A stretch of 64,000 nucleotides of DNA, taken from contig NC_083566.1 of NCBI RefSeq assembly GCF_019925205.1, forward strand, positions 23,994,001 through 24,058,000. The letters run 5' to 3'. This stretch comes from Metopolophium dirhodum. Taxonomy: Eukaryota > Arthropoda > Insecta > Hemiptera > Aphididae. The translations under genes and the position numbers were made by a program. Below the pieces are notes generated by a model, which saw only the letters and a list, made by a program, of their open reading frames with translations, had not been told where the DNA came from and searched no databases. Of this stretch, positions 24,061 to 35,305 are shown piece by piece (within the stretch, counting starts at the first letter, position 1; each line of letters begins with the position of its first letter).

Positions 24061-24735
24061 TCCTATTCACTCAGTCTCTAGTTACCTACAAGTCATCGTA
24101 CTTGATTATCGGTGAAAATATTTAAATATCATTGAGCGAATTCCCTACTCGAAAGAATTACTTAAAAAAATAACATACCTCGCCAATTTTCTAATTTTTA
24201 ACACGACTTTATTGATAGCCGGAATAGTGTTATACCAGTATAATTACAATACAAATATTGAAAAATTTCGGGCAATACATCCTTTGATCAATTAACAATA
24301 ATAAAAAAAAACCTACTGAGAAATAAGAAAATACATACCCCGTGACGGAATCAAAATCTGCTACGAAACTTAGTCTTCGAAGCACTGAAACGTTCACACA
24401 TTTCAATCTGCATAATATGATATAATATTATTCCCAGTTTGAAAATTTTCACTGACGAATACCATTTCTGAAATAACACGCATCTTATGCAGTAAAATGT
24501 TCTACAATATTCTAATGACCTATGCGTTACAGTCTACAGATATTATATAAACCTACCAATAAATACCTAATATTAATTTTTATTACACAGAGTTTGTATT
24601 TTTAAATGTTGTATTCAAGGATTTATTAGTTTTATTTTTATACCTAACAAAATTACATTTATTCACAAGTTCTAGTTTATCAACTAGAACTCGACTACGA
24701 GTAAGACAGCGTTTGGATTGTTCGGACTGGCGTAT
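24061..24735. other. Spacer, nothing recognised
   Basis: AT-rich sequence with TAGGTA/TACCTA runs and no open frame longer than about 60 codons. CAACTAGAACTCGACTACGAG near 24,680 resembles CCGACTCGAG and CTCGACTAC motifs seen elsewhere in the window, but no defined element could be drawn. Confidence 0.4.
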
Positions 24736-24739
24736 AATT

Positions 24740-25010
24740 TATTATTATTATACATTGCGCCTTTGGTAGGTAGTAGTAAACGTATATGCTTCTACGTTAC
24801 TGAGTTAACAGATTTTCCGTGACAATAAAAATTTAATTCAAGTCTAAAAAGTAAGTAAATGTAAGCACCAAAATAATATGAAAATAAACTTACGCATAAA
24901 CATCGACTCTTTCAGTGAAACCTAGCTGTACTGCAGCACACGCTGTCGTCGAAGAAACAGCTATCTTCATCCGTCTCCATCTCTCTCTACATCTCGCTAA
25001 TTGAAACTTA
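24740..25010 (-). repeat. Promoter-first-exon module, copy C
   Basis: On the minus strand it contains the same order as the other copies. An ATG at 24980 opens METDEDSCFFDDSVCC..ARFH, followed by a TGA at the 23rd codon, the shared KSRCLC residues, and a consensus splice donor GTAAGT directly after position 24894. The downstream sequence (TTATTTTCATATTATTTTGG and later TAAATTTTTATTGTCACGG) is also shared. The in-frame stop makes this copy non-coding. Confidence 0.7.
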
Positions 25011-25979
25011 TCTAGTATACAATACTAGTATCTTTATGATCTGTAATATATTCTGGTGTTCGATGAAAAAGATTGAAATAAGATAAAAATACATATTTTT
25101 TTGGTTTTGAATATGAAAGCTGTGAGATGATCGATATGAATTTTGTGAGAAATCTAGAGGTACTAGAAAACTGAGACGAGTGTGTTGAATGAAATAAATT
25201 AAAAAATTGATTAACACAACAATCGCTTAAAAATTAATTTAATTCAAATAATGAGATGAACCTTATTAGACCATTTAAATTTTCCAGAACAAGCCCCCAG
25301 TTGTTGGTCGCATGCCAAAAAATTTTAATTATATTTCAAATTATATTTCTTTAGTAATTAAATTACGATACGAATTATAAGTTACGTAGGTACTTGTCCA
25401 ATACTCGACTACCAGAATTTAAATTAAAGAATGTGATATACCTAGGTAACCCCTATCGATCGATTATAGAACAGAAACTTAACCTAGGTACAAATAATAT
25501 CACAATATCAAATAGTGAAATGTGAAAATTTGAAGAAAATTTCCTATAGGTATATCCCGTAAAACCCCCAAAATAAAACGTACGTTTGAGGTGTTCTCTT
25601 AAAACCCAAATGTTTAATGCCCGTATCCCGTATGCGTAGAAAATGTATGTTTCACATTTAACGAAAACTAAAACTATCGTGACGTAACGGAATTACGAAG
25701 AACGTATAAGACAAAAATAATCGTCACTAAGTGGTAGGTATAATCTGCTATGTACTTACAAATCATATTAAATAACATTAATCATTATGTATTTTCTTAT
25801 TTTATTAGGTAGGTATAAAAACCTACCTTCCTACTTATAAAAGCATTGCCTAATCATTGATTTCAAATTTTAAAAATTATTCTACTATAACAATAAATTA
25901 ACAGTTGTAGGCAAAGTGTTATAATTTAAGGTATTTTTCATAATATCTTAATTTTTGTACACCTATAACAACTGGATTT
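25011..25979. other. Spacer, nothing recognised
   Basis: AT-rich, with TAGGTA runs. 25,330-25,500 resembles 30,840-31,010 (ACTCGACTACC, GGGATTTAAAT-like, AATAATATCAC), which suggests that the two neighbourhoods are related by duplication together with module copies C and B. No gene signal. Confidence 0.4.
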
Positions 25980-26130
25980 TAAAAACTACTCTACGCTTAG
26001 CGAGTATATAAGTTTGTCTGACAATAAATATTTACATTAAGTAAGACAACAGAGTAGAAGGACAAAACTTACGTAATTATTTATTCTTCCGGCGAAACGC
26101 GTTACCTTCGAGTGTATAATATTGTCTAGT
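25980..26130 (-). repeat. Promoter-first-exon module, copy E (fragment)
   Basis: Only the 3' half of the module is recognisable on the minus strand: RFRRKNK-type codons (from CGTTTCGCCGGAAGAA) followed by a GTAAGTTTTG donor at about 26,070, then TAATGTAAATATTTATTGTCAGAC. The ATG-proximal half is not recognisable. It is more diverged than copies A-C. Confidence 0.5.
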
Positions 26131-26824
26131 GTCAGAGCTGTGCATCTCCGCCAAGGAAAATGCATATCTCCGATCCAAAAGTTCAGTCTGGAAGTATTGA
26201 GATTAATGACATTTATAAAAATAGGCACCTAGCTTAATAACCAGAATGGAACGAAATATGTGAGTATTACAGTTTCTATGCGGTAAATTGAATTCAAATT
26301 TACAATTATATAGATAACGGTTTTTTTACTTGGTAACCATTTATTTATTACTTGGTTTATTAACAAATTCTAATTGATATAAAATAGTAATTAAATAAAA
26401 ATAGTTTTATTGATCCCAATACTTAAAAATAATGTTTCAAAAAAAATAATAAAAAAAAAAAATTAAGAAATATCTATTAATTAATATGTATTACCTAAAT
26501 AACAAAATAACTAAATAAATTCGTGTTTTTTTAAACATTTTAACGCCCCCTCCCCTCACCCCCTCTCTTACGAAATTGTATCACTTCTCCTTAGAGTAGC
26601 ATAGGAGGTTATGAACACTTTAAATAATTGTGCATGTTGAAAAATCAGCCATATCCTCCTCCCCCCCCCCCCTTGACAAAATCATTTGACTCATTTAGCT
26701 ACTTTTTGAATTAAGAACGTTACATTTAACATACAAAACTGTACCTACCTACATAATAGTTATCAACCTATTAACCCATCAATAATAATATATTTTTTAT
26801 TGTGTACACTAATCGATTGGTGAA
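26131..26824. other. Spacer with C-rich tracts
   Basis: AT-rich except for two C-rich runs: 26,545-26,565 (CCCCCTCCCCTCACCCCC) and a 12-13 C homopolymer at about 26,660-26,674. The C-run pair flanks about 100 bp and may mark a small decayed element. No gene found. Confidence 0.4.
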
Positions 26825-27591
26825 TACCGTTGACTTCAAAAACCGCACACTTATGATAAAATACAGGACAAAACCGCACACAATTAATAGGTTAAAACCG
26901 CACAATTTTAAAAATTTTCGTATCCAAAAACCGCACAGTTGTATATATTTAAAAATTTAAAATATTTATTTGAAAAAAATGTATAGGTATATTCAACAAT
27001 TTTAAATATTAATTTGAAAAAAATTTTAAAATTTCAAAGTTTGATTAGCTGAAACCGACTGCCTACGTTTTTTAAAAACTTTATACGATCTCCGTAACGT
27101 AAAAATTCTTCCCAAAATTGAAACACATTAATTTTTAGTATATTCTTGAATTGGCTGCATGTTGTAACCGTGGATGTACAATTTTTAATATAACACCGCC
27201 AAACCACATTTCCACTAATATTGACTCTAAATTTTCTGTATTTAAAATCGTCAAGTAATAAGCACTTGCCCCCTTCATTACTTTCAATAATTTTAAAATC
27301 CATAATAAAATAATTAAAAATATTAACGTTTTAACACTATATAGACGTAGTAGGTACACTAACCGACTCGAGATCGACTAATAACGAGTGACAACTAAAG
27401 ACTTGATTATTGAATTGTACATATCTTATAATCTTATCTTTTCACTATTTTCAATAAAAATAGTGTGCGGTTTTAACCCACTATAAATGTACGGTAATTT
27501 GTTATACAATGACCGATAAGCTGTGCGGTTTTTGGCTATTGACCTTTTTAGGGTCAAAATCAAAAGTGTGCGGTTTTTGAATGCAACCGTA
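26825..27591. mobile_element. MULE-like DNA transposon with repeated subterminal motif
   Basis: The ends are inverted: TACCGTTGACTTCAAAAACC on the left and the reverse complement of TACGGTTGCATTCAAAAACC on the right, both continuing GCACACTT. The motif AAAACCGCACA occurs four times at the left end (26839, 26870, 26894, 26927) and three times inverted at the right end (27464, 27522, 27567). The interior encodes a FLYWCH-like domain on the minus strand, a partner often found with MULE transposases in insects. No transposase core remains. A 9-bp target duplication could not be recognised. Confidence 0.72.
27034..27303 (-). pseudogene. FLYWCH-type zinc-finger fragment inside the MULE-like element
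   Basis: An 89-codon open frame from ATG at 27303. Residues 1-50 follow the FLYWCH pattern: a lead-in ending GGKCLLLDDFKYRKF, then VVWRCYIKNCTSTVTT, which supplies the W and the two Cys. The distal His residues of the finger are not visible; the sequence turns to FKNILKINVFQFW. The remaining residues have no recognisable family. In mobile elements this domain is thought to bind the element ends. The repeated AAAACCGCACA motif is a plausible target (inference). Probably a truncated, non-autonomous remnant. Confidence 0.6.
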
Positions 27592-28049
27592 AATAATATA
27601 TAACGTTAAGTTATAAATAGGACGTGGATTTAAATGCATTAAAAACAAGAAAAAATTCCTTAAAAATACGATTTAAAGCGCTTATATTACAAAGCTTAAT
27701 AAAACGTCCAGAAAAATTAAAAGTCCTATTTAAACGAATATAAAATAGAATTTAGATAGACGTATAGGTAGTGTATTCGTTATATTTTGAGTTTCATTAT
27801 AGCACATCAGTCAACCAGATGCTATTTAATATTTTAAGTGTTGTTTTCTATAGCTGAAAACTGAATAATTATAGTATCGAACATAATGGGTACGTAAAAA
27901 ATAGAAATATAAGTAAAAAAAATTACCTTTATTTAATTGTATTTAATTTTTTTTTAATAAGTTTTTATAAAATTGACTTCAACCCATATAAATGTTCTAA
28001 TTTCATTTTTCAATTCGTTGATAATATATGAAACGAATTCTTTGCATTT
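27592..28049. other. Spacer, nothing recognised
   Basis: AT-rich sequence without an open frame of note. It includes a diffuse approach to the dispersed-repeat copy that follows. Confidence 0.4.
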
Positions 28050-28190
28050 CAAATGTAATTTTTTGGGCAAAAATGACTTTAACCTACTATATTGTAGGTA
28101 CTAATGCCTAATAGTAAAATAAATTACTTTAATATCAATATTATTTATTAGTTAACGATGTCTTTGCTCAGAATCGTTTTTCGTTTGTTC
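28050..28190 (+). repeat. Fragment of the GATTCTGAGCG dispersed family
   Basis: It shares with 49,690-49,860 the run TTTAACCTACTATATTGTAG-like, TACTAATGCCTAATAGTAAAAT, and the end motif GCTCAGAATCGTTTTTCG at about 28,165-28,183. Only the terminal part of the family is present. Confidence 0.6.
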
Positions 28191-28879
28191 GTTTTGTATT
28201 TTAATAATTTATCCATGGATATATTATTATTACTAATAATTATAGTAGGTTTGTTTGTTCTATTTCATTAATTTATTTAATACTATACCAATAAATTATA
28301 TATTAATTAATAATTTTTGAAACATTGTGTTCGAAAAAATAAAAGTAAATGTGATTTTAATTAGAGTCTTGTAATGTAACCTACCTATATGTAAAAAATA
28401 AATAAATTTAATCATAACTGTTGAACTTTTAGGGACATAAAAGGTAACACATTCGTGTATGTAGTATTACACTATTTATATATAGGTATATGTATATACC
28501 TATACGAGTATATGAGTAGATACATTATTCATAAGTGCGCACACGTCAGGATAGGCTGCAGTTGACCATTCCGTGAATATTACTTTTATTTGTACTTGGT
28601 TATACGTCCCTAATCCCTATGATATAGAATATAGATATTAGGTGAACAATAGAAGTTAAGTATGTGACACTAAATTAATAGTTACCTACCTATAACTTAT
28701 AATAACGTTGTATTTGGAAAAAAAAATTAACAGTTATTAATTAAAATTGTATCTTATGACTATTATCAGTTATAAGCTATAACATATATTTCTATAAATT
28801 AAAGCAAAACATATATAGGTATATTAAGTACCTTATATAGGTAAGCTCCTATTAATTATAATTATTCTACGAACAGGGA
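28191..28879. other. Spacer, nothing recognised
   Basis: AT-rich with many TATAGGTA/TACCTA runs (28,480-28,520 and 28,815-28,850). No open frame or structured RNA recognised. Confidence 0.4.
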
Positions 28880-29110
28880 CTGGAAAAACGACGACGACGT
28901 TTATATCTCGCGTATTTTATACATTTCTGGTTCGGAACTAAAATATGCGCATACAGCACTTGGATAGCACATTTTTCGTGACATTAAATATTTATTTTAA
29001 GTCTTAAAAGTAAATTTAAGCCCCAAAAGAATATAAAAACAAACTTACTTTAATTATCGACTCTTTCGGCGGAATCCGTGACGTGTGTGAACTGCGACGC
29101 CCATGAGGAA
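28880..29110 (-). repeat. Promoter-first-exon module, copy D (fragment)
   Basis: On the minus strand it shows ATTCCGCCGAAAGAGTCGAT followed by AATTAAAGTAAGTTTG, that is the (R/H)RKSR codons and a consensus GTAAGT donor at about 29,050. Downstream are AAATAAATATTTAATGTCACG and CGCGTATTTTATA, both shared with copy B. The ATG half is replaced by unrelated sequence. Confidence 0.5.
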
Positions 29111-30064
29111 ACGCTCCAGATTACAAAACTTAGAATATTGTAATTTATGAAAAATAAAATTGTACGAAACGCAGTAAGTTTTTTGCTCATATTTTCTTTG
29201 CTTATTGAAATTTTAGAATTTTTAATCGACTGTGTCTTCTGTAACGACTTTGAGATTTGCCATAGATAAATAAATAAATGACATAGATATTATACTAGGT
29301 ACGTCAATATGATGAATCCACGGATATAATATAATGCAACTTTTTATATCAAAGAGTTCCGTGTTAAGGAACAATTTGTTTATTGAAATTTGATATGACA
29401 ATAAAACCAAAATAGTTTATAATTTTGAATTTGAATTATAATAATATGATATAGGTATTATTTAAATTATTATTTTAGTTTATCAATTTAATTATTGATT
29501 AAGGTGGTGAATAGATATCAGAAGCACAAGAATTTTTTTATAAGAGTATATTGTATTTTATGAATTATTAAATAAAAATGTGATGACTGGATTTTAGAGT
29601 TAACATAAAGCCAAATACCATAATACCAACTAGATTTCTAAAACTCTAAGTCTAAGAAAAAATTATTTAAAAAAACAAGAATAATTTCTATTTTACGTCA
29701 CGCGGCCACACGGGTTGATCTAGCAACTGACTGCTACGACAACTGTGCAATTTTTTTAAGCATAATCCGTTTTGAAATCGTCCAGAAAAGAGTTTGTTTT
29801 AAGACTGTCTGTCTTGATAACAACTAATTTAATTTAAAGTGTATTGTTATATTATATTATAATGAAATTAATAATTAATTACAAGACATTTAATACCTAT
29901 ATCTATAGCCATCTAGGGTACAAACTACACTAAAAAAGGTGTAAGTATGCTAATAAAATATATGAGGTGTATAATGTATTTATGTGTATAAAAATATAAA
30001 ATATAAAGATTAATAACATTATATTGTTTTAAATACTTCGCGCAAACCTATAAGGTGATACCCG
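29111..30064. other. Spacer, nothing recognised
   Basis: AT-rich. A short GC-richer patch at 29,695-29,750 (TCACGCGGCCACACGGG) stands out but carries no open frame. A 62-codon minus-strand open stretch at 29,222-29,410 has no recognisable similarity. Confidence 0.4.
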
Positions 30065-30700
30065 GCGTATAGTATAACATGCAAAATGTTGCGTATTAAA
30101 CTTGGCGTGGTGAAACGAAGACGGTCTCGCGTATTTTATACATTGCGCTTTTGGGATTAAACTTATAAATGCTTCTACGTAACCCAGTTAAGAGATTGTC
30201 CGTGGCAATAAATATTTAATTTAAGTCTAAAAAGAAAATGTAAAATAGTAATAATATGAAAACAAACTTACGCGTAAGCTTCGACTCTTCCGGTGAAACC
30301 TAGCTAGAGTGCCGCCGTCGCCGAAGAAACTATCTTTATCCATCTTCATCTCGCTCTGAACTGAAACTTGAAAGTATCAAAATATTTTATAAAAATAACC
30401 TGAATACCTGATCATAACGAAATGTGTGAGTTTGTGTTAAAACTTACATTATAATGTATACGGCTCATAACTGTCGGTCTATATTGATGGCTTATTACTT
30501 ATTTGTTCACTGAAATTATTAAAATTGTTTATCGTCGCCGACGAATGTCGACAATTGACGATTGCCATAGATATTATAAAATATATTATTTACTATGATA
30601 AATCCATAGAACTTTATGTTATACTAAGTATCTATGTATACAGTCTATTGATAAATATTAAACCGTATGTACTTTTACAGAAAGTACTTTGTGATCAGCA
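30065..30700 (-). repeat. Promoter-first-exon module, copy B (most complete)
   Basis: 30,065-30,425 matches copy A end to end in reverse orientation. Upstream on the minus strand, 30,425-30,700 also matches 31,640-31,985 in inverted orientation (shared CGACATTCGTCGG, GATTTATCAT, CAGTGAACAAA). The copy therefore includes a proximal promoter region, an initiator-like TTTCAGTTC, an exon and an intron start. It is the copy with the cleanest coding exon and donor. Confidence 0.72.
30272..30349 (-). CDS. Candidate first coding exon of an unknown duplicated gene
   Basis: The ATG at 30349 opens 26 uninterrupted codons: MKMDKDSFFGDGGTLARFHR followed by KSRSLR. It ends exactly at a consensus donor, GTAAGT. 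In other copies the same residues and donor position are kept while silent and non-silent changes accumulate, and copies C-E are broken. The family is not recognised. No signal peptide is seen; the peptide is short and hydrophilic, basic toward its end. Downstream exons were not found on the minus strand within the window. It could be the real 5' exon of a small aphid gene family, or the 5' leader of a mobile element that splices. Confidence 0.35.
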
Positions 30701-31019
30701 ATGTACCTATTCTGGTTATCTATTTCAGTTATAGTTCGCATGCCAAATTTAACTATGCGAAACTGGTCCGCAAGTTTATAGACATTTTATTATTCGAATG
30801 CATTATCCCACCAGTTCCTCTAGACACAGTGTTTGAGAAGTTATATTTTTTTGGTACCCAATTAAATTACAATATGAATTATTATAAGTTACCTATGTAG
30901 GTACTTGTCCAAAACTCGACTACCGGGATTTAAATAAAAAAATGTGATTTATAGGTAATCTATTGGCTATTGATCTATTATAAAATAGAAACTTAACCTA
31001 CCAATAATATCACGTTTTA
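30701..31019. other. Spacer related to 25.3-25.5 kb
   Basis: 30,840-31,010 shares motifs with 25,330-25,500 (ACTCGACTACC(G/A)G, TTTAAAT, AATAATATCAC), so it may be part of the same duplicated neighbourhood as module copy B. A 77-codon open stretch at 30,667-30,900 starts in shared repeat and shows no recognisable domain. Confidence 0.4.
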
Positions 31020-31420
31020 ACAAAATCGATTTTAGTTTTTGGTGTAACTTTAAGTCAAATGATCGTAGATAGGTACATGCAATTTCCCCTGATTGTTTAT
31101 AATAGCATTTTCTATACACCACCAAAATATTTTGACTTGTTTTGGCTGTTTGTGGGCATTTTCAGTTTCCATTTTTTTTAGTTTTATTTTCTATAAATGT
31201 CAATAAAGTTTTAGAAGTGGGGTCAAAAAGCATGCATATTTAATAAAAGGCTCCTGATATATTGTTACAATAACAGGTGAAATTTTTTAAAATAAATAGG
31301 CACAATTTATGAACTTTAAAATTGAAAAATGATATTTCAAATTTAATAGCTAAGGTTTGAAAATTGAAAACAAAGTTCCACGTAAATAGGTTATTCTGTA
31401 ACCAAAAAATCTAAAAAAAT
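31020..31420 (+). repeat. Internal fragment of the dispersed family
   Basis: Shares with 32,500-32,900 and 33,050-33,450 the landmarks GCATTTTCTATACACCA, TTTTGACT..TTTGGCTGTTT, CTATAAAT(G/A)TCAATAAA, AAGGCTCCT and CCACGTAAATAGGTTAT. Terminal motifs are absent. Confidence 0.6.
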
Positions 31421-31639
31421 TTTTTAGAAAAAACACAATTTTTCTTATACCTAGTTATTTTATATTTTTATGATCAAATTGGACGAAATTAGATATTTAA
31501 ACAAAGAAGAACGACTTTAGTTCGTGCTATACCTATTTTAAAAATATTATTCGTGGGTAATTAAAATGACTATTATTATATACAAATATGACAATAAACA
31601 AATAATAATAATTCAACTTAACCGTATCTATTCATACGT

Positions 31640-31985
31640 TTCAGATCACAAAGATTTCTGTAAAAAAACACACAATTTATCAACTGACCATATAGGTACT
31701 GAGTATATAAGTTTAATGGATTTATCATTATACCTAATATATTTTGTATCATCTATGATAATCGCCAATAATTATCGACATTCGTCGGAAACGATTAACA
31801 ATTCTATAATAATTTCGGTGAACAAAAAAAATAAAATGAGCCAACAATAGACGGACAGTTTGTTAAGCAGTAGGTATATATAATATTAAAATATAAGTTT
31901 ATACCACGAACTCGTACGTTTGAGTGCGTTCGGGTTATTTTCATAAAATAGATACTTTCAAGTTTCAGTTCGGAGTACTTTTTAA
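31640..31985 (+). repeat. Promoter part of the module, inverted partner of copy B
   Basis: Aligns in reverse orientation with 30,340-30,700: GATTTATCAT, CGACATTCGTCGG, CGGTGAACAAA, GGTTATTTTCATAAAATA and the initiator-like GATACTTTCAAGTTTCAG are all shared. Similarity ends just before the position of the ATG exon, so this copy has a promoter-like region without the exon. With copy B it makes an inverted repeat with a spacer of about 0.9 kb. Confidence 0.6.
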
Positions 31986-32140
31986 ACTTGAATTATATAT
32001 TTATTGTAACCGACAATCTTGTAGTGTAGAGTGTAGACTGGTGTTGTAGCAACTGGAAATCTGTATTCTTTAGTCAAACGCGATGAATTTTCATTCAAAT
32101 ATTATTATTATGGTACATGGAAAAACGTTGACACATTTTA

Positions 32141-33619
32141 GATTCTGAGCGAAGCGATGAATGTATTGATTTAATGATGTGTGTTTTTTTTTTGTTTTTT
32201 TTTTATTTTTTTTTTATTTTTGTGTCTTTCATCACCTTTTAGGACAGTAAAAGTGCTTGGATTTTCTTCAATAGTATCTTTTCTGATAGGAAAGTGAATC
32301 TTGTTGGTACTTAGGGGGGTCAAAAGTAAAAATGTCCCAGTAGTTTTCACAAGCGACGTGAAAAACAAAAGAAAAATTAAGGAAAAACGGGAATTTTTAC
32401 GCAAAATCTGTTTTCGAGAAAATCTCGATTTTACAACATTTGATATTCACTCTATTTCTCATGTAACGATTTTCTTATTTTGTTGTAATTAAAAAACAAA
32501 TGACCGTAGGGACATGAAATTTTGACTGAATGTTTATATTAGCATTTTCTATACACCATAAAATGTTGAAAATATTTTGACTCTTTTTGAGCTGTTTACG
32601 GCCATTGTCAGTTTTCAATTTTTTTAGTTTCTTTTCTATAAATATCAATAAAATTTTATCTGTTGAGTAAAAAAGCTTGAAAATTTAATAGAAGGCTCCT
32701 AGGTTATTGTTTCAAAGGCAGATGAAAAAAATTAAAAATCCTTAGTCACAGTTTTTAATTATAAGCATTTAAAGTTCAAATTTTGACAAAATACGGAAAA
32801 ATCACGAAAAATAGCAAATTATTTTGATGAGAATTCATAAAAATTTTTCTTTTTAAATCTAAGATTTGAAAATGTAATATAAGATTACTCATAAGTTTGT
32901 CTACCTTTATCAAAAAAAAAATGTCTAGAAGAAACTTAAATTAAATTTTTATGAGCGTCTGAAATTTATATTTTTACAACATTTGATATTTACTCGATTT
33001 CTCATGTAACAATTTTCTTATTTTATTGTAATTAAAAAACGAATGACTGTAGATACTTGAAAGTTTCACTGAATGTTTATACTAGCATTTTCTATACACC
33101 ATAACATTTTGAATATATTTTGACTCTTTTTGAGCTGTTTACGGACATTATCAGTTTTCAATTTTTTTAGTTTTTTTTTCTATAAATATCAATAAATTTT
33201 TATTTGTTGGGTAAAAAAGCGTGAACATTTAATATAAGGCTCCTTATATATCGTTCTAATAACAGTTGAAAAATATTAAAAATACATAGGCACAATTTTT
33301 TTTTATAAGCATTTAAAGTTTTGACAACATTTATCAAATTTATAATTTATTAATTATTTTGTGGTTGAAAATTTATAAATTTATAAATTTTTAACTTTTA
33401 TGGCTAAGGATTGAAAATTTAAAACAAGGCTCCACGTAAATAGGTTATATATAAATTACTTTATTCACAATAATATCATCAAATATACTTGGTAAAATCA
33501 TAGGCTGACTGACTGTTTTCGCTCAGAATCGTTTTTCTTATACAATGATATTATTTCATTGAATTCAAATTTAACACCATCCATTACAGTGACCCACTTG
33601 TAACCTACTGTACAGCAGA
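32141..33619 (+). repeat. Fullest copy of the GATTCTGAGCG dispersed family
   Basis: Starts GATTCTGAGCG (32141) and contains the inverted motif CGCTCAGAATC (33520-33530). A conserved tail continues to GTAACCTACTGTACAGCAGAG and beyond. The interior has a tandem duplication of about 544 bp: ACAACATTTGATATT recurs at 32,432 and 32,976. There are poly-T tracts near 32,185-32,220 and no coding frame of note. The family has other copies or fragments at 28.1, 31.0, 33.7, 37.1, 44.1, 49.6, 56.0 and 63.1 kb. Confidence 0.7.
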
Positions 33620-33715
33620 GCGACATCCACTTATCCACCTTTTTTAGAATATATTTATTGATTTGAATTTTAGTTATATTAATTAATTAAAAAAAAGCGA
33701 GTAATTGGAAATCGA

Positions 33716-34675
33716 TCTGCTGTACAGTAGGTTACAATTGGGTCACTATAATGGAGGGTGTTAAATTTAAATTCAATGTTATAAAATTAGTTTATACGAA
33801 AAATTATTCTGACCGAAGGTCCGCCTATAATATTATTATGTATTTTATGAATTATGATACTATTGTGATTAAAGTAATTTATTTTACTATTAGGCTTTAG
33901 TACAACAACGTAGGTTAAATTAATTTTTGCCAAAAAAATTACATTTAAAAATGTCATTGTATATGTATATAAATAATAATAATGAACTCTAAAAGTTACA
34001 TACACCCACGAATAATATTTTTAAATTACAAAAAAATAACTAAAATCGTTATTTTAGGTTTTATTATGTTATTTGGTTAAAATTTGAACTTATATAATGT
34101 TTGTAAAAAATAACTGATTATATATTTTTGACAATCCTTGTTTCAAAATTTTAATTTTTAGCTATAAAAGTTGAAAATTGTATACAATTTTAACTACTAG
34201 TTAACTACTATAATTTAAACTTAAAATATTTATAAGAAAAAATCGAGCCTTTGGATCTTTTTTTTTATTCATGGTACAGCAATACAGCATCAACTACTAT
34301 AGGTTATTAACTTAATCGATTATAACAAAAAAAAATATTAGTTAAATATAAATAATACAATGGTGTCCTTAGATTAAGTTGTACATATCAATAAGTTTTA
34401 TAAATGTGATGATTTTGTTGGTGTTGTCTTAGATCGGGCTAAGATCTTTGAAAAGGTTTTGGCTCTTTATTATTTCTCAACTGCTTTTATATCAATTTAT
34501 GCGGAACTTTGTATTCAATTTCCAAACTTTTTAACCAAAAAAAAAATCTTTATTGACATTTATATAAAAAAAAATTGTGATTTTAAATGTCCTTAAATAA
34601 CTCAAAACTTGTCAAAATATTTGTAAAAGAATACATTCATCGCTCCACTTGGATCTAAAATTAAAATCCAAATAT
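33716..34675 (-). repeat. Second copy of the dispersed family, head to head with the first
   Basis: Reverse orientation. It begins with TCTGCTGTACAGTAGGTTAC, the inverse of 33,600-33,619, continues through interior landmarks (TAGCTATAAAAGTTGAAAAT) and ends near GAATACATTCATCGCTCC, the inverse of the family start. The two family ends make a 62-bp imperfect palindrome (33558-33619 with 33716-33778) around a 96-bp centre. Confidence 0.65.
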
Positions 34676-35305
34676 AATAAAACATGTGTTAAATAAATAT
34701 TATTAACAAATGTACCTAATAGGTGTTAGGTACTCATTGTTTAAACATCTGATTTTGTCCAAATTTAAAATATAAAGTAACTATCTTTATATATTTTTTG
34801 ATTTTTGGTTTGCAAGAAACAGTGATTTTCCATTTTTGAGTGTTAACACGCGCAACATATAGCCTATAGGTAGATATTTAGACATATTTTAATAACTCCA
34901 ATGTATATAGATACACCAGGTGCAGATAAGTCTTGTAAAATTATAAGGTTTTTGAAAACAATTTGAATTCATCGTAAAGTCTACTCGAGGTTGACTTTCC
35001 AAAAATGTTTGTTTTTTGATATTAATTTCTCCATAAATAAACATATGAGTATATGAGAACATTTTTGAGTGAAGGTTTTCAGAATATTCTCGTGGCTTTA
35101 CGCTGAACAAAAAACACTCCTAAACTCTTATATTTCACGTGTGTTTGACAAAAATGGAAAATCTTGGCTTTATATCTGCTTAATGATATTGTTAATGATT
35201 TCCAAAAAAATTTAAACGATTTTGTGCTCTTGGGGTTAGGCTGAACGATTACAAATTGTATACAATAAGCTGTTGTGTTTTGCGTATCGTTACATAATAT
35301 TATAA
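34676..35305. other. Spacer, nothing recognised
   Basis: AT-rich. Minus-strand open stretches of 73 and 94 codons (34,889-35,110; 35,079-35,363) have no recognisable domain, overlap each other, and one runs into the adjacent small inverted-repeat element, so they are probably chance. Confidence 0.4.

Noticed and set aside
33558..33778. Palindrome as a stand-alone regulatory hairpin
   Set aside because: It is explained by two copies of the dispersed repeat meeting head to head.
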